The position numbers and the translations under genes were made by a program. The notes beneath the pieces are model-generated. The model ran no database searches. It was not told the DNA's origin and was given only the letters and a program-made list of their open reading frames with translations. A stretch of DNA of 64,000 nucleotides, taken from contig CM045770.1 of NCBI GenBank assembly GCA_025200525.1, forward strand, positions 129,360,200 to 129,424,199, read 5' to 3'. This document shows positions 1 to 12,261 of the stretch, one piece after another (position 1 is the stretch's first letter; every line of letters begins with the position of its first letter). The DNA comes from Camellia lanceoleosa (Eukaryota; Streptophyta; Magnoliopsida; Ericales; Theaceae).

Positions 1-1
1 G

Positions 2-480
2 GGATGTCTATCAGGGAAGATAGAGTTGCTAAAGAATCTACGAACCTGTTGTTTTCTCTTAGTAGATGAGCAAAGTTTAGCTTCTCAAACTGAGGAATTA
101 ACAAATCCAAGGTCTGGTAATACATCATCATCTTCTCTTCTTTGACTTTCCAGTCTCCTTTTGCTTGAGACACAACAAGGTTCGAGTCCCCAATGACGTC
201 CAACCGTCTTGCCCCTAGTTCCAGGGCTGCTTCTAGACTGGCGATGCACGCCTCATATTCTACTTCGTTGTTTGAGACTTTGAACCGGAGTTTTAAGGCT
301 AGAGGGATACGGGACTTGTCAGGTGCTATCAGCAACACTCCTATCCCATACCCGTACTGGTTTGACGCTCCGTCAAAGTACATCGTCCAAAATTCGTCGT
401 CGATATACAAAATGGCCTCATCTGGGAATAAGTACTCAACTGCTTCACCCCCTTCTACCAAGTGGTCGGCTAAGAATTTC
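2..480 (-). pseudogene. Second RNase H (plant/archaeal type) of Tat element A, partial
   Basis: Minus-strand translation reads MYFDGASNQYGYGIG (around 385-340), then NNEVEYEAC and later GDSNLVVSQAKGDW. These are the first Asp, the Glu and the second Asp of an RNase H fold, in the right order. This extra domain after RT-RNase H1 is the known mark of the Tat lineage, where it is thought to have been captured from a cellular RNase H. A frameshift near 480 separates it from the upstream RNase H1 frame. The domain is complete at its catalytic core; its C-terminal tail reaches position 2. Antisense plus-strand ORFs over this stretch are shadows. Confidence 0.8.
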
Positions 481-2159
481 ATCGCTTCTTCCCTTGATCG
501 ACTTATGGTCACATATTTTCGTGTCAAATTCGAGAGCAACAAAGAACCAACGAGCTAGCCTACCCATAAGTGCTGGTTTCTCGAAAAGATATTTGATGGG
601 ATCGAGTCGTGAAACCAACATTACGGAGTGAGCTAACAGGTAGTGCTGCAGCTTCCTGGTAGCCCATACCAAAGCTAAGAAAGCCTTCTCCAACGGTGTG
701 TAGCGAGTCTCATACTCTAGCATCTTTTTGCTCAGATAGTAGATGGCTCTCTCCACTTTGTCCTCTGATTCTTGCGCGAGCATACAGCCCATTGTGGTCT
801 CAGTCACTGAAAGGTACAATATCAACGGTCTCCTCAACTCTGGTGGTAACAACACGGGCGAGTTCTGTAAGTATTCCTTGATTTGTTCAAAAGCAGCTTG
901 GCATTGGCCGTCCCATTGGAATTTCTTGCCTTTTTTTAGGAGACCAAAAAAGTGGTTCACAAGTCAAGGTTAATTTTGAGATAAACCGTCTTATGAATTG
1001 CACTTTACCCATAAAGCCTCGCACCTCCTTTTAAGTCCTTGGTGGTGGCATTTCTAAGATGGCCTTGATTTTGGAAGGGTCGACTTCGATACCTCTCTGT
1101 GTAATTAGAAACCCCAGCATTTTTCCCGCTGTAACACTGAACGTACATTTTTGAGGATTCAGCCGCAACCGGAATTCTCTAATCCTTTGAAAGAACTTTT
1201 GCAAGGCGGTGTAGTGGCCTTCTCTATCTTTGGACTTGACAATCATGTCGTCCACGTACACCTCAACCTCTTTGTGGATCATGTCATGCAATATTGTGGT
1301 CGCAGTCCGTTGGTAAGTAGCTCCAGCATTCTTTAACCCAAACGGCATCACTCAGAAGACGTCCCCAGGGTGGTGAATGCGATCTTTTCCCGCCTTCAAA
1401 GCCATTACTATCTGATTGTAGCCGGAGAAGCCATCTATGAATGAAAGCAAAGCATGCCCTACCGTGAAGTCCACTAACTCATCAATATACTAAGAAGGAA
1501 AGTCGTCTTCTGACTATCTCGGCTCAAATCCTCGAAATCCACGATACCGGATCCCGCCATCCTTCTTTCTAAGATCGAACAATGTTGGCCAAGCAAGTCG
1601 GGTATTCGGATACCAGCAAGAATCCTGCATCGATTTGCTTGGTGACCTCTTCCTTGATCTTGAGAGCCCAGTCGGGGCGGATCCTCATGAGTTTTTGTTT
1701 GACAGGTCGGGCCTCGGGATCAAGGGGGATCCAATGCTGTACAATCTCAAGATTGATCCCAGGCATGTCTTTGTAGGACCACGCGAAAACATCTTTGAAA
1801 TCTTTTAATAAAGCGACTAAGCGCTCGCGTTCCTCCGAAGACAACGTGGACCCGATCTGGACCAGCCGCGGGTCCTCCTCAATACCAACATTCACAGTAG
1901 TGATTTCATCAACTAAAGGTTTAACAAATCTTTCCTGCTCTTGTTCAATTAAGCGGTGCAAAACCGGAGGAATTTCGTCCTCGTCGTTTTCATCAAAGTT
2001 TTGAAAGTCTGAGTTAATGCAATAAATCAAGGGCACATAAAAGCACTCAGAAACCACAGCTACTTGATTCTCATTAAACACATCCAAATCGTCCGATTCC
2101 TCGGTTATAACAGACTCGAAAGAGAAAGAAAAAGACGATCTGGACAAGACTGGCAGCAT
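445..2159 (-). pseudogene. Reverse transcriptase-RNase H1 of Tat element A
   Basis: From 2159 down: an acidic linker, then the RT entry (RPVKQKLMRIRPDWALKIKEE, near 1700), the FIDGFSGYNQI block near 1410, MPFGLKNAGATYQR at about 1345 and the active-site YVDD at 1247-1258 (followed by MIVKS). The connection and RNase H1 follow in 960-445 (QWDGQCQAAFEQIKEYL and EKVERAIYYLSKKMLEYE-like blocks). RT copies the element RNA and RNase H removes the template. The catalytic Asp pair is retained, but the frame changes at least twice (near 1568 and between 1031 and 960) and stops interrupt it, so this is a dead copy. Confidence 0.88.
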
Positions 2160-2489
2160 CCGGTTATCATCCTCAGATTACCAGACTCGACTACGAGCTG
2201 AACCTGATTTCGACTCACAAGATTTAGTGGAATCAGATTCGGCTCACTACTCCGACCCGGTCTTCGACAAAAATCCTCTTCAGATACAAGTGAGAGAGGG
2301 TGCGATAGATGCATCCAAAATAGTCTTTGGTAGGCCCGCCGTTTCATTCCCAATCATGGAAACCGAGAAGTTATCCCCAAGCACTTCGGTCGATCGAGGA
2401 TCCGAAGTAGACAAGCCAATGCTACCCCATTTCAGGCCCTCGGAATCGCTTCCATACCGCTTCTCAACCGGTGATGGGTCTGTCGCTCT

Positions 2490-3190
2490 TCAAAGAATGT
2501 CAACCCTAGATAATTGTAAGTCAAAGAAAATCTCGAAACCTGGCACGCGCTTCCTCTCTGCGTTCAGCCACGGCTCTGGCAAGCCACAAAATGGAAAGTC
2601 CTCCCCCTCCCGGACGAAGCGTTCGTTTAGGGTACCCTGAATGGGCCGGTGCATTAAGTCAAAAGGCTTCCATGTCTTCTTCGCTCTTGCTCTCCCAGCC
2701 ATTTCTTTTCCCTTTCTTATCCAATCCTCTTTGGTGGGCAGATAACCCAATCCAAAGGTATGGGGGTTGTGTGGCACTTCGGCCAATGCTGCGATGCCCT
2801 TCCGGCCGCTCCTTCCCAATCCCATCCTGGGGATGTGTTGAAGCTTGTTCATGAGGTATACAGATTGAACACTGACATACACTCCCTCATTAACAGCCAT
2901 AATGTTCTGCACAACCCGAGCCTCAGCTAAGGTAAACCCTGACACAAACACGTCCTCCATGCCGTGCTCAATTTCTAGGACTGGTGTAGATACCTCTGGA
3001 GGTGGATGGATCGACGAATTCTCGAAAACAATGGCTACTCCCTTTTCATAGGAGTATTTCACCATCTGATGCAGAGTGGACGAGACGGCCTTCACCTGGT
3101 GCAACCACGGCCGCCTCAAAAGCAGATTGAAGGTTGCCGGAACTTCTAAGACATGGAAATCTATCTCATGCTGTCCCGGCCCAACTTTGG
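2490..3190 (-). pseudogene. Protease-RT spacer of Tat polyprotein with G-patch-like segment
   Basis: A 209-codon open stretch (3119-2490) starts with a GRPWLHQ-like block (here RRPWLHQVKAVSSTLHQ) that closes the retroviral-type protease region. It contains GMGLGRSGRKGIAAL, a glycine-rich signature resembling the start of a G-patch, then a conserved-looking tail (GYLPTKEDWIRKGKEM). Such a spacer lies between protease and RT in Tat polyproteins. Its function is unknown; G-patches bind RNA or helicase partners elsewhere, so an RNA role is only inference. The following stretch 2160-2489 has no clean frame. Confidence 0.6.
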
Positions 3191-3191
3191 T

Positions 3192-4351
3192 CTAGATCTT
3201 TACTGTCCCCATGAATTCTCGGCTCGTGTTGTCATATGCCCAAATTACCTGGGCTGTCGGTATAAAGTCCGTGGTCTTCAAACCGATTGCATACGCTATC
3301 CTCACTGGGCACACGTTGATGGCGGATCCGGTATCAACAAGAACCACCGGTATCCATTTATTTCTACACTCTACAGAGATGTAGAGTGGCTTATTGTGGT
3401 TCGCACCCTCAGGTGGCAGTTCTTTGTCAGAAAAAGTCAACATCGGGGTAGCTCCTCCCGGAAAGACTAATCCCACCAGTTGCTCCGGCGTGGTTTCTAT
3501 CGAGAGTTTAGCCTTGTCCATGGCAGATAGGACAGCCTGTCTGTGCACTTGTGATGCCATAAGCAGTCCCCAGATGGAGATGTCTGCTTGTATCTTTTTT
3601 AACTGTTTGAGCACAGCTTCTTCTTCAAGTTGTTTCTGTTTCTGTCTCTCAGCTTCCTTATCCTTCCCAAATGCCTCTGGCTGGTCTAGGTGCGGGGGCT
3701 TGAAATACCGTCCGCTTCTTGTTATGTGATCAACTTCATCGAGATACCAGGTGTCGTCTGGTTGATTGCTCCCCCAATCATCGTCTGTGTGGGCAAGACA
3801 TAAATCATCATCTTCCCACCACATCCTGTGAGTAGCCAACAGACATCTGTCTGGCTCCGACATGATTGTACCCAGATTTTCAACCCCACACGCCGCAAAG
3901 ATCTTTTGTCCTTGTGCCCACAACATTTTCAGTCCCCTCATGGGAGTTGGCTTTCTCAGTTCTCGTAATCCCAAAATTTTCTTGTTCCACTGGCCGGGCG
4001 TAGTTTGTTGTTCAGCTTTCCCTGTATTCATAATGTTCCTGTCCTGAGCGAAATTCTTCGTACCGGCGCTCTCCGGCAATGTACTCTGACTTCCGGCCCT
4101 TCCGCCATAATCGATACCCTTGCCCGCTGCCCTGCTCGTTGGAGCTCTTCCACCACATCCAGTTGATCATCCAGCCATCTAGTGGCCTCTGCCGATTCCT
4201 CAAAATCGAACCAGTTGACTGCCACGCCCCCTAATTCTTGGTCATTGAAAAACTGTAGGTTGGCAAAGTCCTCTTCTACAGCCGTCAAATCATCCGTTCC
4301 CTGCCCAAATCTATCCCCCTGGATCACACACAGTTGCGCTATCTCCGACAA
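3192..4351 (-). pseudogene. Aspartic protease region of Tat element A
   Basis: The open frame 4079-3192 (295 codons) has a charged, coiled-coil-prone segment (DKEAERQKQKQLEEEAVLK) followed by the protease entry WIPVVLVDTGSAINVCP. The catalytic triad DTG is residues 249-251 (codons near 3335-3327). Retropepsins of this clade cleave the Gag-Pol polyprotein. A shorter open segment in another frame, 4351-4028 (acidic, with FDFEESAEATRWLDDQLD), is the upstream gag-protease junction, so a frameshift lies near 4050. The protease core looks complete up to the flap region at 3192, where a stop falls. Confidence 0.82.
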
Positions 4352-4369
4352 TTCTATACTTGGCTCAAA

Positions 4370-6120
4370 CTAGCCCGCTGACAGGATGTAATCACTCGGA
4401 TCGTAGGCTTTCCCAGCAAAATTCTCAGACTGCTCAAACCCTGACTCAACAGTTCCCTTCTCCTCTGTGATCTCCCCGCACGTTTTCAACCTTACCACCA
4501 TTGGCTCAGGTTGGGTTGTAGAGATGTCCAGCATGCACAAAAGGTTAGTGCAGTCGGAAAGGAGCACATCCGGCTTAGGTAGATGGGAAGGAGTGATATA
4601 GATGCTAGGATCGTAAGACACGACCCCAGTCTGGATAAAGTTGATTCTTTTGGGAGGTGGAGCTTGGTTGTGCGTAGGGAGTGGGTTGGTTGTGACATTG
4701 GGTCTTTCTGGTGGCAAAATCACCTGTTTATCAACGAGATCTTGAATCTCGTGACGCAATCTGAAACATTGGTCGGTGTCATGACCGTGTTGTTGGTGAT
4801 ATGCGTAGTATTTGGCTGGGTTGTGAGTGGGGGGGGAGTGGATTTGGTAATGGCCTCGGCTCCAGGGGTTTTAGATGCCCTTTTCTGATTAAGACCCCTA
4901 GAGCTTTGGACAGGGGCATGTACAATGGGGTGAAGGTTCTTTGGCCTCTAGGTTGGTATTTGGTGGTCTGTGTACTACTTCCGGATGCACCGGAGAAGGG
5001 TGTGGCTGCCATGGGCCTTGGAAGGGGAAGGGGAAGGGGGAATGGTGGCGACCATGCTTACCTCCAAAGTTCTTATAGTTGCAGCGCCACTCGGGCCTGC
5101 ATTGTTGTTACGGTTAAAGGTTCTTCGAGGTTGTTCTCCGTCTTGGTCAATCAGACCTTGTTTCATTACATCTTTGATTTGTACCCCCATCTCGTGCAGA
5201 TCTGAAAAGGTGGGGAAGGGGAGCACAATCATTTTTTGCATCAGTTTTGGCTGGAGATTGCGCACAATCATCCTGATCTGGTCCTTATCGATGGGCCTTA
5301 GAGTCATCATCGAGGCCTTCGCCCTCCACTGGGTCACGAAATTCGAGAAGCTCTCTTTGTGCTCTTGCCTTGTTGTTTCGAGATCACGGATTGTAATCTC
5401 GATTTGGGTGTTGTAAGAGTATTGCACAACAAAGACCTCGGCTATTTCATCCCAACTTTGCTTGACATCATCCTCCAATTTCGCATACCAGATAGCGGCC
5501 ACACCCGACAGGGTCCGGCCAAATAGTGAAAGCTTCTGGGGTCTGGTTAGGCCCATCGGCCGTAGTATATCTGAGAATAGCCGGAGGTGGACCATGGGAT
5601 CCCCAGATCCGTCGAAGCGATCGATCTACGGCATTTTGAATCTATCCAGCAACGCCACGCCTACATCGGTATATCCGCCCTCAATATTCGGATAGCCTTT
5701 ACTCCTTGGGATTTTTTGGATAGCTTCTCAAGCTTGCTCAATTTCAGTGCCGTAGGGTCTACTTCGAACTCGAAGGGAGAGTCCGGGTGGTTGATGGGTT
5801 TATGTGCCTTGGATAATTGAGGTGGAAGCGGGGGCGGAGCTAGCCCTGTTGGAATGTCTGTGTCTTCTTAAGCGACATGGACATTTGGCAAAATGTTCTG
5901 GGTATTTGGTAGGACATTCTAGGTAGTTGGTGTCTGCTCGGGCAGCGGGACCCCTGGTGGGGGAGGAATTGGATGTGAGGCTGATGCTCCGGCTTGCTGT
6001 TGTAGCTGGGTAATTACTTCCGCCTGGTGGGCCATGATTGTGGCCTCATCGCTTAGAGAACTTCGCCATGACAACGCCCTCCTCTGATTTGCTTCATACT
6101 CTCTTGGAGTTGGCACATCA
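4370..6120 (-). pseudogene. Gag of Tat element A
   Basis: The N-terminal part (6116-5919) carries a Gln-rich helix (MAHQAEVITQLQQQAG) and a Pro-rich stretch. The capsid-like retrotrans_gag domain spans 5595-4975 (LSGVAAIWYAKLEDDVKQSW, FVVQYSYNTQIE, ESFSNFVTQWRAKA). Towards 4800-4740 comes AKYYAYHQQHGHDTDQCFRL, a histidine/cysteine motif typical of this clade in place of a standard CCHC knuckle. Gag forms the particle that packages the element RNA. Frames differ between blocks and stops occur (for instance near 5870), so it is broken. The gag start of element B (63636) aligns with the N-terminal part. Confidence 0.82.
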
Positions 6121-7093
6121 TTTCTTCCATTCCGGCCATGTTCTTCCGATCCTTCTGACTGACTGGTATGTGTATCTCTATGGCGTAAATCGAGACCTCA
6201 CTCAACTGCTCATCGCTAGGTAGACCATCGCCTGTAACCTCTCGCCAGACACACTACGCTTTCTCGGCCTCCGTCTAACAACCAGGGTTAGAGAATGAAA
6301 CACTGGTTGTCTGTCAACCAGATCCTCAGATCGATTGAGCCGACGACCTCTTGTCCAGAGTGCTTGGGGAATATCTGCTTGGTTTGAAGCAATTGTGCTA
6401 AAACTGCCCCTAGCAAAATAAATAAAGCAATAAAGAAATAAATAACTAGATAAATGAACAGTATAGCAACTTAAAATAAATACACAATACACAGCTGGGC
6501 ATAACAACACACAGTCGATAAGTTGAATACACACTGTCCTCCAACACTGATCATTATCCCTGAATCACTGTCCCTGAAAAACTGAATCTGATACCCGCAG
6601 ATAACTGATTCTCAAACACTGACTGATGCCCGCAGGCCTGATGCCCAAACTCATAAACTGATACATGCATTTCCCTGTAGAGACGCACTCTAAAAGTACA
6701 TAACAGATAAATGAGAGCCAAAACACCCCTATGTTGGGGTAGGGTTTCCCTGTCCTATTTTGTCAGGAGCTAGGGCTTCATTACGTACGTAGCGGTTTCA
6801 AACAACCTAACATCGTGTAAGAAACCTGTCCTAGCTTGGAATGGTCACTATGGATTCCGAATATGCACTAAGTCGAATGGTCAAAAGGGTGCCCCGGTAA
6901 AACCGGGGTTTGTGTTCCCATACTGGCAGAGCCCATAATCGGTAAGCCTTATGGCACGCAGTCTCTGGCAAACTACTCAGGAATAGCAGATGGCAAACAT
7001 GGTGTCCTAGGCGCAGTAATGCAAATGCAATGCAAAGAAACACATAAGTGTAATCAAAACAAGATATCATGAGTTTGAGTCAAGTTCTCTAAA
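6121..7093 (-). other. Untranslated leader of Tat element A
   Basis: Stretch between PBS and gag with no coding frame of note. It matches the leader of element B (62785-63635), including the block at 6720-7020 that pairs with 62860-63170. In other elements such a region holds the packaging signal and dimer site; neither can be defined here. Confidence 0.7.
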
Positions 7094-7111
7094 TCCCCAG
7101 CAGAGTCGCCA
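7094..7111 (-). promoter_or_regulatory. Primer-binding site, element A
   Basis: On the minus strand TGGCGACTCTGCTGGGGA begins six bases after the LTR end. The same 18 bases occupy the same place in element B (62767-62784). TGG plus CGACTC fits the 3' end and acceptor stem of a plant tRNA-Arg, the primer reported for Tat/Ogre relatives; the tRNA assignment is from memory. Confidence 0.8.
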
Positions 7112-7116
7112 GAAAC

Positions 7117-10100
7117 TGTAGACGTCCCCGAATGCCCTGGGAGGATGAGTCCCATTCTGTTCATTTTGGGCTCACTACAGTTCGGACTCAAATTGTCACG
7201 GTTCTTAATCTGAACCAAAGAGTCCAAATCCAGCAAATCGTTTTGAGAAAACAGATTTTTTTTTAAAGAAGTGCCAAACATAGACTGCTTTGGCAGATAC
7301 GGAGTCGCCACCTAAATATTTTATTTTTGGAGAAATTTAGGAAACCCTAACTCGTTTGCCTAAGGCCACGTGTCCGTCATCACCAAAGTTGCCTCTCACG
7401 GAACTTGGGTACGATTGGGGAAGGTCACTTCGTGAGCACCCCTGCTCGCCCGATCAAAGATCGGCCTCTGCTAACCATGATATCTAGTTTTGAAAACATT
7501 ATGCGTTCTTATTCCGGTTATTTAGCCTAGATTTACTATGTGATGCACACATCATACAAGTATAGACTAGATCACCTGAATTGGAACAAAACATTTCATG
7601 TTTGTTTTTTGAAAAGATGGTTTGCTACTCGCAAGTAGGCTTAAAATGCAGATTTTGCCACCTTCAGGTGGGCTTAGAAAAGATGGTTTTGCCACTATCT
7701 GGTGGGCTTAAAACTCACAATTAATGGATTGTTCCAATTCAAATAACCCAACCTTCACCCACAGGCATTCAGGCAGTAATATCATATAAGCACATAGCCT
7801 CATGGTAAGCATGCTATCATGGCAGTCACTCACACACATGCAAGGATGCTAAAGCATAAAACTTACCTAGTACTCCAAGCCAAAAAAGACAAGCTATGTT
7901 AGAAATCCATGCATAACCCTAATTATACAGAAATGCCTAATGCAACACATGCAAAAATGCAACTATAGTAGGCTCGGCTATTCTAAAGATGGCATATGGG
8001 ATGCTACAGCTAACAAGTATTCAACTTGGAATCGAAATACAATGCAGTGAGTTATGATGCGCCGAGCCCGGTGCATGCAAAACAGATGAATGAATGCAAA
8101 CATGCTATCATACTGTATGCTAATTGAGACATGCCCTAATCTAACCATCATAAGCTGGTAAATAAAAGGAAGAAAGACATGGGGTTGGAAGACATACATC
8201 ACACACACGCACACTTATTACAACATTGCCCTCGCGCAGAGGGTCCGAATAAATAATATATAGCGCCAAATGAATAATACAGTCCGAATAAGTACAAAAC
8301 CCTAATTAATTAACAAATTAATCTAGGAAAGCAGTAAATTGCACACAAATCTGTGGACCGCCTTAGTTCTGTTCTGAATGATGAATAATGCATGCTTGAG
8401 TTACCTTGCGCAGAAATCCATTGCGATACCCCAATTAGCCTCTGTTTACAATTAAGCCCGGAATATTGCACGAAGCTCCAAAAGACTGCCGGTTTCTGAT
8501 TTGCTGCAACAGAGAGCAAGAAAGGGGCATGGCAATGTATTTTCACATATGTATGCTTGCCTCGATCCTTGTGCCACCAATCACGCATCTCGATGCGTGA
8601 TGGCCGAAGAGTCGAATTGCACAACTTAATATGAAATGAATGCACATATAAACATAACAAGACCGAGATTCCATTATGGTTAATCCGGAGTGTCGGTGAT
8701 TGGGAATTAAGACACGTTCCGTCACTCGGAGTACGAAATGTCCCTCGTTTCCCGTGCTTGGGCTAACTCCTATCCCAAGCACAATGCAATATGCATGACA
8801 TGTATGAATGCAATCCTAACATGCAACCTAGCATACGCAATGCTATGAGATGGCATACACAATGCACGATGTAGCAAGATATACACAATGCTCTAACATA
8901 CAACCTAGCATATGCAATGCTATGACTGAAATGGCATACGCAATGCACAATGGACTTACACCAACATGAGTGGGCCTCAGCCACACTCACACCAGTAGCC
9001 ATCAGATGAAAATGAGACTATCGAAATGCGTGCATATATGCACGCAAATCGAGGACCGAACCTAAGGCACCAAATGCCACTCTAACAAGGCATGGCAAGG
9101 GATGCAAGATGGCATGCAATAGCATAAATTACAGCTCTGAAACAGTATGCAAAGTGATCCGGAAACATGGAAACATGGCACCTGATGCATGAAGTAAACC
9201 CCGAAACTCAAAACTAGGCACATGTATTCACTTATAGCTATGCAAAACAAGCATTATTTGACTATGAAGCACAAATACAGAGCCAAGGCAGTCCCAAAAC
9301 ATGAACATTTCTAGTTCAAAGCAAGGCCAAAAGATGCTAGCAAGATGGACTAAAATAGCATGCAACTTTAACTAGCAAACATGGTTTACATGGCATGTAT
9401 ATGAAGCATATGAAATCTCACCAAACCAAAAAAAAATCAGTGAACAAAACATGTGAAAATATGCCCAAATAAACATGGAAATACAGCCAATGCATGTAAA
9501 AATGAGGGGCTCCTTTGGAAGGGCATACAAGGGGTTATTAAGCACATGCATCAAGGACACTTAGCATAGCTGAATCAACTCTGGAAATGAGTTATGGGGG
9601 TCCTAAAACCCACTGAAAATTGATAGAAACAAAGCTTGGAAGCTTTCAAATAGGGGGTCCTTTGGAAGGCCAAAAACGCCACCAAACAAGACAAGGAGAG
9701 AGGTGGTCACCCCCCTCTGATTTTGGCCTTTAAGAATACACCTAAGCCACTGAAAATCCACTAGATTTCAGTGGCTAAGAGGCCAAACCATGGCCAATGC
9801 AAGTGTTCTAGTGCATAGCCCTAATCATGAAGAGATGAAGCATGCAAAGGGGGAAGATGACCCTAAATAGAGGATAGACCTTAATCAAACATGAAGATGA
9901 TGTAAAAACAAGACTTTTTTTAGTTTAGGTTGAGGTCCAAAAAGGTTCACAAATAAGGCTAATGTATCATGCAAAAACAGTCCTAAAAGAGAGATTGGAC
10001 AAACAGGGCAGTAAAAAGCCTCAAACAGCCAAGTGCCCTTCAACATAGTTGAAGAGGGGCTCAAAACAAGATACTTTATAATTTATGAAAAATCTCGAAT

Positions 10101-11757
10101 ATGCTCACAAGTAAGGCTACAATATGATGCAAAAATGGCCCTAAAAGAGAGATAAAGGGTGAGGGGAAGTAGGTGGCCTCAAAAAGTAAATAGCTCTGCA
10201 ACAAAGTTGAAGAGGGGCTCAAAATAAGATACTTCATAGTTTGGCTTGAAGCCCAGAAATACTAAAAAACAGGGCTAATATATTATGCAAAATAAGCCCT
10301 AAAAGAGAGATAAAACACAAAGGGTGAGTAGAAGACCTCAAATAGAAAAAAGTTCTGAATCAAACATGAAGATGAGCTTAATATAAGATTATTTTCAGTT
10401 CAGATCGAAGCCCAAAAATGTAAGCAAAAGGAGCTAAGATATCATGAAAAATGAAGCAAGAAAAGGGAAAATAGGGACTCACCCTTGAAGAGCCGACCTC
10501 CAACAGCTTTTGGACCAAGTTGGTGAGCTTTCAACCTCTAAAAATCAAGTCCAAGGGGCTGGAATGGATGATGGAGGTGGTAGGCTATGGGTTGTAGGGT
10601 AAATATGCAAGATAAAGGGTGTTTGGAGGCTTGAAGTATAGATATAGGAGGTGTATGTATAAATGCCCTAGCTGGTTTTTCTAACCCTTAGAAATGGAGG
10701 TGGGGGGTTAGTTACATAGAGGGAGATGAGTGAAAGAAGAGGGGGGAAAAACCAATTCAAATTTTCCCCCAAAAAGGCAGACCCTCGGGCAGAGGATCTG
10801 GTGCAAAACAACTGGCACAGCTGGAATGTACCAGGAGAGACAAGCTTGGCCGGCCAGGTTCAAAAGGTTCAGGTGGCTGGCCGACCAGGAGTCAAAGAGG
10901 TGAAGCAGAATTGCTAGCCGGCCACCCCAAAAAGGTGGCCTCTCAGATGAGTGCAACACTGCTGCATGGAGAAAAACCAAAAAATGTAACCCAGGAGAGA
11001 GAAAAAATAACTTTTTAGAAAGGTTCAAAAGGGTCAGGGGGAATTACTGGCTGACTTAACCATATTGGTGGCCTCCCAGGTGTGTACAACACAATGGTGT
11101 GGTGGAAAGTCAGAAAAAGTGGCCCGGGAATAGGAAAAACCAGCTATCTGGTGAAGAAAATGGGCGATGAAGAGCGATGAAGGAATAAAACTAGTTTTCA
11201 GAACAATTGTTGGCCTCCCACCTTCCTACAACCTTTCTAACAATGAAAATAAGGTCTCCACCCAAAATGAACCCAAACCGATGCAAAATGAAGGTTCGGG
11301 GGCCAAAACGCGCGGCCCGGGAGCCCAAAAATCGACTATTAAGCACCGGAGGTGGTGTTTGACCACGAAGTTGGTCTCTCGAGCCACATTGTCCCTCAAA
11401 AGGGAGGAAACAAGGTGCATGCCAAAAACTGGAGCAAACGGAGGTGGTTAAGCGATCCCGAACCGAGGCATACGGCCGACGGCTCCGAAAATCGAGAACC
11501 GGGCTCCAAACGGGAAAAATGGCGTACGGCCACTGAGAGATGGTCTCCGAGACCTCTCCCTCCCTTCGGGAAGAGAAAACAGAGAAAACGGGACCCGGTT
11601 CGCAAACTGAGGCAAAGCACAAAAGGGTCCGGAAGTCCGGAGGCAAGGCTCGCAGTCGAGACTCTGGAACTCCAGAGTGAGCACGATATGCAAAATCACC
11701 AAGCGCTCAATCAGTGACGTTTGAGTCTTATGGTCGGTCAAAAATGGGGTGTCTACA
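7117..11757 (-). repeat. 5' LTR of Tat element A (4641 bp)
   Basis: Bounded by TGTAGAC...GTCTACA inverted termini, read on the minus strand from 11757 to 7117. Inside: U3 with GGCCGGCC copies near 10848-10924, a degraded TATA region near 10707-10727, a transcribed part with about four diverged repeats of ~158 bp (9880-10440), short GCATTGTGTATGC-like repeats (8790-8950) and a conserved palindromic core (8713-8741). Open frames such as 11352-11717 lie in U3 and have no recognisable protein. Confidence 0.88.
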
Positions 11758-11759
11758 CG

Positions 11760-12261
11760 ATGATTCTCCATTACCTACCTCTGGTACATCAAAGACACCC
11801 CTATGTTGCACTCATTGAACGACTTGCCAAGGTTGTCCCCATTTGGTATCATTTAGGTAAAAGACTTGCTTAGCCTGGCTAGGCAAGATGAAAGGGTCGT
11901 ATTGATACCATCGACTTGTGACATCAATACTTATGCAATAATCATCGATTTGCAATGTTTTACTTCGACCTGTGTTTCATGTGTTGTACCATTCACACTG
12001 GAATGATACAACTTTGGTATGACATATATACTTCAATTCCCAAACATTGCACAAGTGACCATAAAATTCATGCGTCACTCCCTTATGATCCCCTTCCGTA
12101 AGAACACCACTATTCTGACCTTTACAGCAATTGTCTACTTCTCTTGTATGGAGCCGTACGCCATTGATTATGCAACCTGAGTACTCTTTTACTAGCAAAT
12201 TTAGGCCATTCGCTAACGACCATAAATCATTGGTTGCCTTTGGTGACTTTTCTTCTCTCAA
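11760..12261 (-). pseudogene. DUF4216 region of CACTA transposon
   Basis: The minus-strand frame 12261-11977 (94 codons; SLANGLNLLVKEYSGCIING, HKGVTHEFYGHLCNVWELKY) and its continuation to 11760 (RWYQYDPFI, then KSFNECNIGVSLMYQR) resemble the DUF4216 domain found downstream of TNP2 in CACTA elements. Its biochemical role is unknown. Stops interrupt it and the Tat LTR cuts it off at 11757. The stretch 12262-12920 between it and DUF4218 shows degraded CACTA coding sequence (a leucine/asparagine-rich LNNSPKIEKYLE-like motif near 12560-12600) without a clean frame. Confidence 0.65.

Larger units (their letters stand above)
1..11757 (-). mobile_element. Ty3/gypsy Tat-lineage LTR retrotransposon, 5' part (element A)
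   Basis: Read on the minus strand the order is 5' LTR (11757 to 7117), PBS, about 1 kb of leader, gag, aspartic protease, RT, RNase H and a second RNase H that runs off the window edge; integrase and the 3' LTR must lie to the left. Two RNase H domains and very large LTRs are known traits of the Tat/Ogre branch of Ty3/gypsy. All coding parts carry stops or frameshifts, so the copy is not autonomous. It inserted into the DUF4216 part of a CACTA transposon; the 5 bases after the LTR (11758-11762, CGATG) should recur as target duplication left of the window. Confidence 0.9.

Noticed and set aside
193..558. 121-codon plus-strand ORF
   Set aside because: Antisense shadow of the second RNase H of Tat element A.
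11352..11717. 121-codon ORF near the CACTA border
   Set aside because: Lies within the U3 part of the Tat LTR; no domain, and overlapping frames on both strands are equally open because of GC content.
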